From Lentinula raphanica (Eukaryota > Basidiomycota > Agaricomycetes > Agaricales > Omphalotaceae): a stretch of DNA of 64,000 bases. The notes under the pieces were generated by a model. The model was given only the letters and a program-made list of their open reading frames with translations. It did no database searches and was not told the DNA's origin. Each line of letters starts with the position of its first letter. Positions within the stretch are counted from its first letter, which is position 1. The DNA lies in assembly GCA_027919835.1 (NCBI GenBank), contig JANVFP010000020.1, positions 434,001-498,000 on the forward strand, read 5' to 3'. Shown one piece after another: positions 23,401-35,012 of this stretch. The translations under genes and the position numbers were made by a program.

Positions 23401-24971
23401 CTATTGAGGCTGCTCATGAATCGCCTATCAATGATGAACAAATCCTAAGGGAGGTCAAGGAAGCCTTGCTAACTGATGAAGTTACAAAGGATTATAAATC
23501 ACTTCTGTCATCAGGACCACGAGAATTCAAGAAATCACTTGAAGAGTGGAACTACGAAAATGGGTTACTACTCTATCGTAGCAAAATATATATACCAAAG
23601 AGCACGGACGATCATTTACGAAGACAAATAGTCCAGATGCATCATGATTTACCATCAGCAGGACATCCTGGGAGATGGAAAACCTATGAACTTGTATCCC
23701 AAAACTATTGGTGGCCAGGGATGTCAGTCTTTGTTAAAAACTATGTTTCAGGCTGTGACACTTGTCAGCGGATGAAAAATCGCTCACAACAGCCCTTTGG
23801 ACCCTTACAACCAAATAAAGTACCAAATGGACCTTGGGAGATCATTTCCATAGATCTTATCACCCAGTTACCACCATCTGGAGAATACAATGCTATCTGT
23901 GTTGTGGTAGACCGTCTTACCAAGCGAGCACACTTCTTTGCAATTACAAACAACTTTACAGCTAAAGACTTAGCAAGGTTACTCTATGACAGAATCTATC
24001 CTCTGCATGGGTTACCATTGCAAATCATATCTGATAGAGGAACACAGTTTGCAGCTGAAGTGTTTCAAGAATGGTGTAGACTACTCGGAATAGAATCCTC
24101 TATGTCAACTGCCTATCATCCACAAACAGATGGACAAACAGAACGTGTCAACCAGATTTTGGAACAATATCTTCGGTGCTATGTTGATTATAACCTCAAT
24201 AACTGGGCCAACCTATTAGGCACAGCAGAGTTTGCATACAGCAATCAAGCACATGAAGGCACTAAGGAGAGTCCATTCTTTTTGGAATATGGTCGACATC
24301 CTCGTGCAGGTCCTATTCTTATTAAAAACCATGGGTCCATTGACTTCAATGACATAATGCAACAAAGATTTGAAGCACAAGAGCAGGCAAAATCTGCACT
24401 CAAGTTGGCAGCTGAACGGATGAAATGGTATTATGATAAAGGAGTTCAAAATATACCATTCAAAGTTGGAGACAAAGTTCTGTTGAATCTTAAAGACTAT
24501 CAAACTACAGAACGTGCTTTACAACCAAGATATGAAGGACCATTCAAAATTGTCAGAAAATTATCTGATGTAACTTTTGAATTGAAATTACCTCCAAAAT
24601 ATCGCAGTATACATCCAGTCTTTCATGCTAGCAAACTTGCCACCTATACGGAATCTACTATTCCAGGACAAAAACCACCTACTCCTGAGACTATTATAGT
24701 CAATGGAAAGGAAGAATGGATAGTGGAGAAAATCTTACAACACCGAATTCGGGGAAAGAAGTTACAATATCTGGTTAGATGGAAAGGTTTCACTAGAGAG
24801 GATGACACCTGGGAACCTGTTGCAAATCTAAAAAATGCACCAGAAAAAATCAAAGAATATAAAAAAGAAAATAATAAGGCAGCTCAAAGTATGGAACTGG
24901 ATCTCTTCTCAACGGAGCTCGAATCTGAAGAGGGGGTAATGTCACAGATTTCCTTATACTCCTATCCTTGA
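20489..24971 (+). pseudogene. Pol of the chromovirus (PR-RT-RH-IN-chromodomain), interrupted by a solo LTR
   Basis: The frame is open from 20489 to 21922 and, after the solo LTR, from 22717 to 24971. Removing the LTR and one GAGTT copy joins KLAGV to [11 protein letters not shown]. In order: aspartic protease (ALVDSGATTNF), reverse transcriptase with YLDD at about 21720, RNase H ([22 protein letters not shown]), and integrase. Integrase has an HHCC zinc domain (HHDLPSAGH...CDTCQRM) and all three catalytic residues (SIDLIT, ISDRGTQ, ...TDGQTERV). A C-terminal chromodomain follows ([12 protein letters not shown] ... YLVRWKGF ... [10 protein letters not shown]). The last ten codons run into the 3' LTR. 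No ATG opens the frame, so expression as a Gag fusion is expected. Chromodomains direct integration toward marked heterochromatin. Confidence 0.9.
21923..22716 (-). mobile_element. Solo LTR inside the chromovirus RT gene
   Basis: 794 bp, begins TGTTAAGA and ends TCCTAACA, flanked by GAGTT (21918-21922 and 22717-22721). It is related to the LTR at 2956 (CACCAGGAAGTAACTTATCC; TGGAAAAGCGTCAGGCAAG repeats). Orientation is inferred from that similarity and from a minus-strand TATAAAAGG near 22495. It interrupts RT just after the conserved KxxGV motif. Confidence 0.85.
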
Positions 24972-25364
24972 TCATTTATCTTATCTTTTTCCTATTTTAT
25001 CATTTGATTATCAGTAGTAGTTTATTAGCTAAGCATCTCTGTGCCATCATCTTCTCATATGTACAATCACACAGTAATATCAGGTTACTTGGCTACAGTA
25101 ACATCAGGGTACCTGACTACAGTAATATCAGGTTACCTGGCTACAGTAATATCAGGTCACTTAGTTACACTGATATTAAGTTACCTAGCTACATGGATAT
25201 TAGATTACCCACTGTTCCAGAGTAGTATAAATACCCCTCTGTATTCCTGGGTATCCCCCCAGATTCAAGAACATCTTTTATCCTCTTGTGATCAACTTGT
25301 GCTCATACTCTGTCACTATCCCCAACCTTTGCAACTACAACTAGGTGAGTTCTAAGTTGTGATA
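24940..25364 (+). repeat. 3' LTR of the chromovirus
   Basis: Apparently identical to the 5' LTR over all 425 bp. TATAAATA lies at 25226-25233. It is followed by the target duplication GTAGG, and 22 bp further by the stop codon of the hAT gene. Confidence 0.92.
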
Positions 25365-25391
25365 GTAGGTATTATATGTAGTCCTAGAATT

Positions 25392-28300
25392 CTATGATGA
25401 CTGTAGTAATTGAGTAAGTTCTTGAATCTTTCCCAATGCAAGCATCGAATGAACTGTAGCAGGATCTAAATCAAGCATGGTACCTCTGTCTTCTTCTTCA
25501 TTACTAACTCGTGTGACCCATGAATTTGTGAAGCCGAGACGGTCAGAATGGTAGATATGCTTCAAAATTTGAAGCACTTCCATCATTTCCGATGAAAGAC
25601 AGGATCAGCGCAGGGTATCGGTTTCTTTTCCTGAAGAGAATACACACTCACAAGGTACAGCTGATGCTTGTACAGGCAGTACATCAAGAGCAATGCGGTA
25701 AAGACTTGGATATTTGTGTTGATTCTGTGATGGATTTGAGTAACGTTGCGAAGTATAGGCTTGGACTTCACTTACAAGATCCCAAAAACATACGATATCG
25801 AAGTTACCCAGCTCCTCAGGATCAATCAGTGTACCCGCATCGAGCCAGTCTTGAAGCTCATCTTCAACAAGCCTTTCATTGGAAGGTGTCGACTCAGCTG
25901 ATTCTTGGGATGAAGAACTCGAACTAATAGATGAAAGACTTGCAGTTCGAGCAAAGGATTTTTTGAGCTGATGCATTGCAAGCATGTCAGCACCTTGGGC
26001 ACACGCAGCTGATGAAACGGGGCCTGGTACAGCACGTTGACCCACTGATGAAGACAGAGGTTCTGATGACATGGTTCGGCGGTAATCAAGCATCTAGTTG
26101 TGCAATCGTTACTCAAAACTCAAAACACGAGTATACTATACATACCGCAGTCTTTAACGCTTTTCGAGCTTGTTCTCGATCGTTACTGAACCAGTTATCA
26201 CGGATCCAATCGAGCTTTGTCGTTGGATTGGTTACTGATCAATTGGGTTAGATGGAAGCACATGAACAAGGATTCGAAGAGGCATACCCATTGCTAAACC
26301 ATATATGTGGGTAACTCGTGCTTTATTGACGTATTCGTGAAGTTTGTCAAGTTAAACATTGATAATGTGCGAGAGGTTTGGCAAAGTGGATTTCATTATC
26401 CCAAGAATCTCGATGAGTCCCTTGTAAAGTGGCAGCACTATTGACAATGTTGGGGTCTTCTCGGCGGAGGCCAACTCTTGGATAGAATGAAAGGTGAAGA
26501 GAAAATCTCGTATATCGTTGAGTACTTGAAGGTCAACGGAACCAAACAGATTTGTATCGCTGAGCTTGGGATCATTCTGTACGAATTGATCAATGGCCTT
26601 AAGATTGAATTAGCAAGTCGAAACTTGAACAAGCTTTTACAGTGGCATACCGGATAGAGTTCAAGGAAACGGTCAACCATGAAGAACGTGGATGACCAAC
26701 GTGTGTCTACATCACGAAGAAGAACAACGACCCGGTCCAAAAGCATGTTGTTATCTGAACCGCAATTGAGTTCACTATCCATGTTATTTCCAGGTCCTCC
26801 TCACTCATGGCACCTCTCGAGATGAGCTTGCTGGATTTCTTCCTGCATAGACGATACCGTATTGCAAAAATCATCTCGGCGATTACCTGAGGCACGGCAG
26901 AGATTCACGAGGTGTCGAACTCGTGAAATGAGATCACTTGCAAGTGCATTCCAGTATTCCTCGGAGCTGATAGGATTATCAGCCACGACAGCAGAGATTT
27001 CGTCTGCAGACACGCCATCGTCGTCGGTGTCTCCATCTGGCAACAGAGGTAGTGTTGTGATAAAGGAGAGGCCAGTCTTCACGGCAATATTGATGACATG
27101 CAGAAAACATCTAACATCCGACTATTGGCAACAAGTGTATGGAATGAGTCAGATTACACACCGAACTCAATTTCCATCACGGTTGAAAGGGATATCACGA
27201 TCAGTAAGTCTGAGCTCGAGTGCGGCCATCATGGTATTGTTGTTGGAAGTGTTGTCGAGTGTGATTTGACCGATCTGTACAATGATGAGCTACATATCGC
27301 TGAAATGAATAAAATTGACATCTTACTCGGTCTGCAATCCCATACTCATCCAATACCTGAATCAAGCTTTGTGCCATGCTTGGGCCATCATGGCTACCAC
27401 GAACTTGACGAAATGCAATCAGGCGTGACTTCATAACAAGGCGGTGATGCATATCCTTAATCATGTAGTGTGCAGTAATTGCCATGAAGCCCTTTAAGAC
27501 ACCGTTAGACCACATGTCTGAAGTAAGAGATATCCGACCCAGGGATGCCTAGGCCATCTCTCATCAGCGCTGTTGAACGAGTAGAAGATTCAGCAACTTA
27601 CCTTCATCTCCGCGGCGATATCTTCCCAATGTTTTTTGTACCACTCAAAAATCAACTCCGTCAATCTGGTGCGGTGGGATATATCACGTTCACATAGATT
27701 ATCTCCTATATAAAGGAGCAGGTCACGAAGTTCAGGACAGTCTATAACATTGATCGACTGCAAGAACAGATAATGAAGTTCAGCTAAGGTGATAAGAAAT
27801 CAATGAGAAGCATACCTGATCATCTACGGCGATCCAACAAACAAGTTTCTCATGAAAGGTGTTGAGTGAAAACGGTGCTGAATCATTGACACTTGACCGT
27901 AAAGTATTATTGCAAGGATTTTTGCCGATGTTCTCCCAGCCCTTGAGCTGCTCGGATAGGACCACTTGACGATACTCTGGCCAATGTTCATTCTGAAGGT
28001 GTTCTCATATAGTTTCTGTTTGACTGTTGGCATTTTTCCAGACATGCCACTTTCCATGTCCACTGAATCATTGTACAGTGAGTTTACGATGATAGAACCA
28101 AAGACAAATGAAAACATACAGGCAGAATCGGCACACTAGATATAGTACAGCGTCAAGATGAGGCCGCTTCTTCATCATGTTTTCATCCAAACAAAGAGGT
28201 GTCGGTGGTCAATCTCGGGTCTTGCAAGGACAAACGTTGAACCACACATCAGATGCAATGTGAGTTGTCCTTTTCTGATCACGCTTCAACTTCAAACGGA

Positions 28301-28420
28301 AGATTTTTGAATTCAGCGTGGGATTTCAACTTGGAGAGGCAGATCGACGAGTATGGGCTGAAATGGAGCCAACACCACAAACGTCTGCCGTAGCTGAGCT
28401 TGTAGGAGGGGGAGGTAAAG
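25392..28420 (-). pseudogene. hAT-family transposase with three in-frame TGA codons
   Basis: hAT transposases cut and paste DNA with a DDE site inside an RNase H fold, with a dimerisation region at the C-terminus. Read on the minus strand through several short introns: an N-terminal region (KRTTHIASDVWFNV), FSLNTFHEKLVCWIAVDDQ, DISHRTRLTELIFEWYKKHW, SLTSDMWSNGVLKGFMAITAHYM, LLRDVDTRWSSTFFMVDRFLELYP, and the C-terminal hAT signature YPSLYRIALDVLPVQASAV then CVFSSGKETDTLR. Three in-frame TGA codons (28209-28211, 26801-26803, 25605-25607) sit where related proteins have arginine, each explained by CGA to TGA. The frame otherwise persists to the end at 25392. Exon borders are approximate. Element ends and an 8-bp target duplication were not found. 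Confidence 0.78.
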
Positions 28421-28449
28421 ACAAAGTACTCAATGCGGTAACGAGGTAT

Positions 28450-29480
28450 AAAGTCGGTTCTTAGTATAATGCCTTATGACAGGTCACTTAGCACGAACAC
28501 AGAGTACGACTTCACGGATTCGTCAATCAAATTGTATTTATAGCGAGGTGTGGGGCGTTGTCAGAGATTCCGCACTATCTTATATCTCAAGTCGAACGCA
28601 GTCTTGTAAGATCTTTTAGATCAGCAATACTGGTCAGCAGAACGAAGTGACACGGATATACCAGTCGTAAGATCTGGACTAAAGGGTTTGTTTTGAGTGG
28701 CTTCCACTCGGATAAGGGTTTTTAGGCTCGGAAAGCAACGGGGTACCAGACGTTATGGTAGACCAATCGATTCCGCTCCCGGGTGAAGCAGTACTGATCA
28801 CTATTCTCAGTAAAACCTCGAAGATCACGCAGATCACCAATCACTACATGTCAACTTGAACAGAGCCACCAAAACTCTGCACGTTCACTCGGCACAACCT
28901 GAGACCAAGTCCTCTGTATCTCCGGAACGGAGTCTACCTTCAACTAGCAAGTGACAGACACCAAGTCAAACCACTCAAAAGTCGGGCTTATCGCGATGAA
29001 GTAACACACTTAATCTGCAAGGTCCGGTACGGCTTAGAAGCCTTTACTCCCACGTATGGATGAAAAGGATTACCAGTTCAGAGAGATCTGGGCGCGAAAC
29101 TTGTTTCATTTGTGCGGATACAGGTCTTTAAGTACACTACGAAAAGTCCAATACCCGTATTTGTCCTTGATCTAGTAGATCTAGCTATTTCTACGGACGG
29201 AGTCCGATAATATACACTTAAATAGTAAAATATGACTGAAACGATACAAACACGCAAGGAAATAGTAAGGAAAACAGAGAAAAAGATGAAACTCGTCCGT
29301 ATTTCGTCGTACTTTCGCCAGATCTAGAAGACCAAGCAAGTTCCGAACATGGTCTGTGCGGCATCCACATGCTAGGGTGCCTAACTCGTCGGAGTGGCTC
29401 CTGCCTGTGTTGCTCAAGTGTTTCCGACGAATTTGCTTCCGCGGAATGGTAGTGGTCTTCCCAAGTTAACTATAAAAGCA
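28450..29480. other. Gene-free block carrying GATC-N5-GATC motifs
   Basis: No convincing gene. It begins near a minus-strand TATA-like GCTATAAATAC (28536-28546), just upstream of the hAT gene. GATC-N5-GATC occurs at 28610, 28823 and 29169, and CGGA/TTTCCG hexamers are common toward 29440. The same features fill 42.8-58.4 kb, so this is probably part of that block, separated from it by the KDZ element. Confidence 0.5.
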
Positions 29481-29783
29481 TTAGTTCTCAATAAACATCC
29501 TAGGTGATGACCATGCTGAATTAAACAGTATTAAACATACAGCATTAAACAGACCTCTACATACTCATAATAAACATGCATCGCACTCATAATAAACAGT
29601 TGTTATACTCATAATAAACATGCATTGAACAGGCTATAATAAACATTACAAATCTGCCCCCACACCAAGTGAAATAAACATATTATTAAACAGGGCAATA
29701 ATCTTCACAATAAACTTGGTAGATATGAAAATAAACACCTGTCAATGAACAGCTAATTAAACCACTCACAAGGACTTACTGTG

Positions 29784-32700
29784 CTAAGTATCACTATGCT
29801 TGCGCTTGCTCAAAGATTCTAAGCCCTCCTCATTGAAGACTGGAACACGTATATCTCCAAAACCTTGAGCATGGATAGTTGGGTCCTTGAATGACGGTCG
29901 ATTTGCCCAACTATAAGCGAGCAGAAGTCAGAGCTCTGTCTGAGGTTATGATAGCACAGAGCTTACCGATTGAAGTTGAAATGCTTCTCCTCCTCTTGTC
30001 GCCACTTCAAGACATTGTCCGCTAATGTTTTGCCTTTCGATAGGTTGCGAAGACCTGGTATACCACATTGCATGTACTTTGCTTCAGCATCGGAACGTAA
30101 AGACTCCAGCATATCTGAATGCTCCCTTGCGTAGGCAACATGACCAGGTGAAGATGCATGAGGGGTTTGAGCTAGGATCGTCCATGCATCACGTGCATAT
30201 GCAGATGCGCGAATGACTCGCATAAAATCCCCATGCTTCTTCTCAACTTCTTCTTGCCAACGCTCGAAGTCAGCCTCTGCTCGAGCCCATTGTATTCTGT
30301 TATCTAATGAATAACATTAGTGACCAACATGAAAGGACAGCAATACACGTACTTATCTGCTCCCATTGTTCAATCTCTTGCATCGACATGTTTTTCATTC
30401 TTCCAGCAGACCAAATCCACCCATCCGCATCGACACCAGGCTGGTCTGCATGTTCGGAGACCTCGTGAGCGGGTTCAAACACTGACTTGACTTTGAGTTC
30501 CGGTTGGTGAACAGATCTTGCTGCAACAAGTGTAAGCATTACAAACATTTTCTGACAAAGGGGTTTATATGACTAACCTTGACGAAGAGACATCTGAGTG
30601 CCTAAATTAATCTGTTAGCCCAAAGACCTCGAACATAGGTGAAGATATACCAGGGTAGTTTGGAACATTCACGTTGAACATAGGATCTTCTCCGGGCCCT
30701 TCGCCTGACTTTTTGACTCCATCGTAGCCCGAAATCGCTCCTGACGCAGTTCTTGCAGCCCAGCTACTATGCCCAGCACTTGTCATGCCCCATAGGTTCC
30801 CTTCGAGTACTCGTGAGTCCCCAGGTGTCCGACGTTGCTCTGTGGATTTGCGAAACGTGTCCTTCAGTTCCAATGGGGGCCACATCAGGAAAAATATTCT
30901 CATCTCTAGAGTCCCTAGAGATACCCCCCAATTCCTAGGTAGTCTCAGAGAGCCTAGAGTATCTGAGTTCTTTGAGGCTTCTAAAAATTCTCTGAGTACT
31001 TTCTGGTGCTTTCTGGTGCTCTCTGGTGCTTTCAGATGCTTTCAGGATCTTTCAGGATCTCTAGGATGTTTTTTGATCTTTCAAAGTTCACAAAAATCTC
31101 TGAGCAGCCTAGGAATTAGGGGGTATCTCTGGGGACTCTAGAGATGAGAATATTTTTCCTGATGCACTTGACTTCATCGAGATTGTCCAGGGCTTTGAGT
31201 GCTCCTCGAAAAACGTTGTAGTCACCCATGAGATCGTTTCGTTTCGATTTGATCTTCCGGATGCCAGTTATCGATTTCGTGTTTGCATCTTGGCCGCGCG
31301 CGTCTTTGATCTTCCGTTCGAAGGCAGAGGATAGGTTCTTCACAGTAGTTTGCAGATTACTGATCGTCTCTCCCAGCGCCGCTTCGAGCATCTGAACCTG
31401 CTTCGTTGCTAGTGGAAGAAGACATAGAGTTTGACGTTCTGTGGCAGTAAAATCGGAAGGGAGGAGAAGACGCTGCTCTTCTGGATGCTGCTTGTCGGGC
31501 TCCTGAGATAGACGAGAACTAATGCAGCCCATATAGCGTTTCTGCAGCTTACGCCATGCGTCTAAATCAGCAGCCAACTTGCTTCGTTGTGCAGTAAGTG
31601 ATTTCGAAGGCAGGCTTGTGCTTGTTCTTGCCATTTTTGAAATACGATTCCTACGAAGATTGAGATAAGTTTTAGGCACAACAGATCTTCACTTACTGCA
31701 GCTGAAAGAGTCGCAGCCCTTCCATTAACCAGGCAGCAACAGCGCCAAGTTTGACATTGCCCGACGAGACAGAAAGGGTATCACTGGAAGACATTTCCTT
31801 GTCAACGATGGCCTTAAGAGTGGGTGCTTTAAAAGTGATCAAGAACTATCCCTCTGAATGAAAGAGATCACATACCTTTCTGATTGTTATGTGAATAGAT
31901 ACTCACGACTGACCGCTTACTCTTCGGATCTACACATGGTGAACGATCCATTGAATTCCATTCCAACACTTGCGATTCAAAAAGAACGCAGAGACCGGCA
32001 AAGAAATCACGTTTCTCAACATACTTGACCTTGGCATCATTAAGATCTTTGAGGAGTTGTTGAGCTGTCGACTGTTAGCCACCTTCAGTAACAAAGAAGT
32101 GAAATATTTGTACCTAAACCTACAACCTTCCGCCAATTCCAATCACCGTAGTGCATAATCAACGTATCGATACGGTGTCCATTGCTCATTTGCAGAACTG
32201 AGGGGCCTATGGCGTTGAAGATGGCCCAACCATACTCGGCAGTTTCACCATGGAAATGCCCCATGCACATCTTGTACATGTAGCAGTAGAGATAATCACA
32301 TCCCTCGTGATGGTTTTTAACGTGGCAGGCGGGTATGGTCCAGCGAGCCTTCTCAACCACATCAGCGTCATCCTGATGATACAGGAGCCACCGCTTGACG
32401 ATATGAACAGCTAAACTGCACATGTTATCGTAGCTGAACACTCGGGGAGGTTGCTGATCTTTATCAAAACGACATGACTCGATACGAAGCTTCACCCCAA
32501 GATCGACCGTAGCGTGACTAAGAACCATTAGTAGGCTGACATGATAGATAGACTGAATCGCTTACTTCTCGCCCCCTTTCATATCGACGCTCGAACACAC
32601 AAAGATATGCGAACACTGTACATTGACGTTGCCAGTCACGCTCATATTCTTGAATTTAGCTCGGTTGGCACTGTTTTCAACCTTAAGGTGATTGCAAGTA

Positions 32701-34152
32701 GCTTTCTGTTGATTCGACATCCATGAGCATTGGTCAGCGAGGTCGAACAATTAAAATACCTCTTTTTGTAACTGAGGAACAGTTTGAAGATAATGTTCAT
32801 GACGCGCCTGTTCTGGCATGTACGCTCGTCCGGCAAAGAGAGACACATCGTGAGGGTCATTATTCTTCTCGTAGTTCCCAGTTTTACTGTTGCCGTCGAT
32901 GGTGTCATAAATTGTATGAAGATGCCTGTAAATGCATGAATTCAAGAAGTGTAGATAAGGCATTGTGCTCAACGTACATTAAGTGCTGCGGAGTCTTCTC
33001 CCAACCTGGTTCCATGTTGACATCACCCTCAGGGCAAGCAGGGCAGTAGACCATGAGATTGTTTGTCGGGCGTCGGGGATACTTCTCATTCATGCCACTA
33101 CCGTGAAGTCTTCCAAATCGCTTTTCTGCTTCAAGAAGGGGCCAGATGCGTGAGACGAACTGAAATTGTTTGTATACATCCTAGAGTGATTCCTCGTTAG
33201 ACCACCGAACACTGCATACGGCATATGGTAGCTTACTGGTACGTTGCCGGTGAACACGTTGTCGGTTTTTCGGCGCAGCGCGCGTATATAGTCGTAGGCT
33301 GTGATTTTTGATTGAAGAGTCATGAGTTGCCAGTGTCGAAGGGTTCCAAACGTGAAGGCTGTTTGCGGTTCCGCCACAGTCGCAGGAAAGAAGTCGGCAT
33401 CCATCAGCTGTCGCCACTTATTGGAGTCGCTGCAGCCACAGAATGCGACTTTAGTAGCATGAACACCGGTTTCGTTATCTACGAGTGTCATGTGCAAAGG
33501 TCTGGAGGCTCGAGGACATAGATCGCCATCATGGCCGAGTGGAATTCCATAAGCACCAGAACCAAGGACTGTCGATATGATGTGGCGCTGGAAGTAACCC
33601 CGTTCGCTGTTCCAAACATGCGCCCAGTGAAGTGGCTGGTTCCTGTGAGCACGAATCCAACAGGAGCGACATACAGGAGCAAACTGTTTGCATTCGAGGC
33701 ATCGGACCTCACGAAGTGCGTCGTTACAGGAGCAGCGCATTCCTATACGTGGATCCGCCTCTTTACGCATGATCAGCTGTGCTGCGGGCTCGAAGATGTC
33801 AGCGTATTCTTCAAGAAGTTTAGCACGCTGGTGATACTGATGAGTAATGGCAAAATGAAATATGTGGCAATGAACATACCTGAGTGCGAGTTTCTTCGGA
33901 GAAATCAACATCGTGGTCCTGGATTGAGAGATCGTTGAATGGATTATCTGGGAGAGCCGGCACCATTGGTGGCGGCGCAGGAGAGGATGAGGATACCGAG
34001 GGGGAGGTTTTAGGGAGAATCTGAGCTCGAATTGATTTCCGTCCATTGTTGATAACTGTGAAGGTCTTCTTCGAGGTGTTCAGATTAGAGAACTGCGAGG
34101 TGTTTCGTTCGAGCTCATTCTTCGTGATTTTGCGCCGCTTCGTTGTAGACAT
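29784..34152 (-). CDS. KDZ transposase, multi-exon, with a MITE in one exon
   Basis: A cut-and-paste transposase of the Kyakuja-Dileera-Zisupton superfamily. ATG at 34152 (MSTTKRRKITKNELERN). N-terminal cysteine cluster: CSCNDALREVRCLECKQF, then CRSCWIRAH and a histidine pair. Then a KDZ-type series: YCPACPEGDVNMEPGW, DGNSKTGNYEKNNDPHDVSL, QCSHIFVCSSVDMKGGE, FSYDNMCSLAVHIVKRW, IPACHVKNHHEGCDYL, GHFHGETAEYGW and GDWNWRKV, which include the expected acidic catalytic residues. The C-terminal third is helical. The last exon ends SLSKRKHSDT with the stop at 29784-29786. At least ten short introns are inferred from GT/AG borders, for example GTAAGC...CTCTAG near 33180-33240. A MITE at 30883-31164 splits one exon between EVK and WPPLELKDTFRKS; without it the frame closes exactly. 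I found no other lesion. Confidence 0.85.
30883..31164. mobile_element. Short inverted-repeat element (MITE), copy 2, inside the KDZ transposase exon
   Basis: 282 bp with ends CATCAGGAAAAATATTCTC and the inverse, flanked by the dinucleotide CA (30881-30882 and 31165-31166). The arms carry CTCTAGAGTCCCTAGAGATA and TATCTCTGGGGACTCTAGAG. The centre has repeated CTTTCTGGTGCT/TTTCAGGATCT units. It shares ends with the copy at 1848-2071 and contains no transposase. Confidence 0.75.
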
Positions 34153-35012
34153 GGTCGTGAGGGACAGCAGTGGGTGGTGAGGGACAGAAGTGGGATAGGC
34201 CTAAGCACGAGAACCGTCAGCCACCAACCCAGCAGCCACTTCAAAAACAATGAGAACGCGTACCTTCTCCAAATCAAGAGGACAATAGTGGAATATCGAT
34301 CTATGGCCATACTAGGCCGTTAGCACAGACAATGATATATTCGATGAACAAGATACCTTGTGAGCAACCAGAGCAGCTCAGATTAGCCAGTGGGAGGTCG
34401 ACCTCACAGCCAATTCTATCAACGAAGAAACGCACCGGCGACGCAAAGTCGTCGGCTGCCCAAAACTCAAGCCGACAGCTCAAAGCCATCCTGCTCGGCA
34501 CTGATCGTGGTTACCTGCATCTATCACAATAGCAATAGATACGACATACAGCAACAGCATAGAGCCATCAGCTGCTGAAAGCAGACAGCTCAAAGCCATC
34601 ATGCTCATCGTCGGCGAGGTTGGAGAACAAGATAGAACCGTTAGCATAAAATATATTAGTAATCATTATACCCACAGGATCAAGGAGCCGGTAGGCCGGT
34701 TGCTGAACGAAGAGTCGTGGGCGCTTGATTCGTGATTTCATAATCTCTACTACCATCGCCAACAACAACGAGCGTGATGGCTTTGAGCTGTCGGGTTAAG
34801 CTGTCGATGGCTTTATGTCGTCACAGCACTCATTTTGTTCTAACATTGGCTTTGTGCTGGTGTTGACGTTTTCAACCCATTTGACTTTGGGTCAAAGATG
34901 GTGTTGTTCTCAAGATCTTCTGCGGTTGGTCTGGAGCTACATGCCTCATTCGACATTCAACGATACACACTTTCCTGTGTCGAAATCGATAGGTGAAGGA
35001 ATAGAGCCAATT
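34153..35012. other. Spacer inside the KDZ element with a repeated 22-bp motif
   Basis: No convincing gene. The motif GACAGCTCAAAGCCATCNTGC lies at about 34482 and 34587, and its inverse, GATGGCTTTGAGCTGTCGG, at about 34777. A further inverse copy, GATGGCTTTGAGCCGTCGG, is in the other spacer at about 39307. The minus-strand start of the transposase gene lies at the left border. Confidence 0.45.

Larger units (their letters stand above)
17049..25364 (+). mobile_element. Ty3/Gypsy chromovirus, full-length but defective
   Basis: Two 425-bp LTRs (17049-17473 and 24940-25364), both starting TGTCACAG and ending TTGTGATA, appear identical. They are flanked by the 5-bp target duplication GTAGG (17044-17048 and 25365-25369). 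A polypurine tract (GAAGAGGGGGTAA) precedes the 3' LTR. Order: LTR, an extra ORF, gag, protease, RT, RNase H, integrase, chromodomain, LTR. Identical LTRs imply recent insertion. The copy is nevertheless disabled by a 10-bp duplication in gag, a second gag frameshift and a solo LTR in RT. No standard tRNA primer-binding site is evident after the 5' LTR; some fungal chromoviruses are self-primed. Confidence 0.92.
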
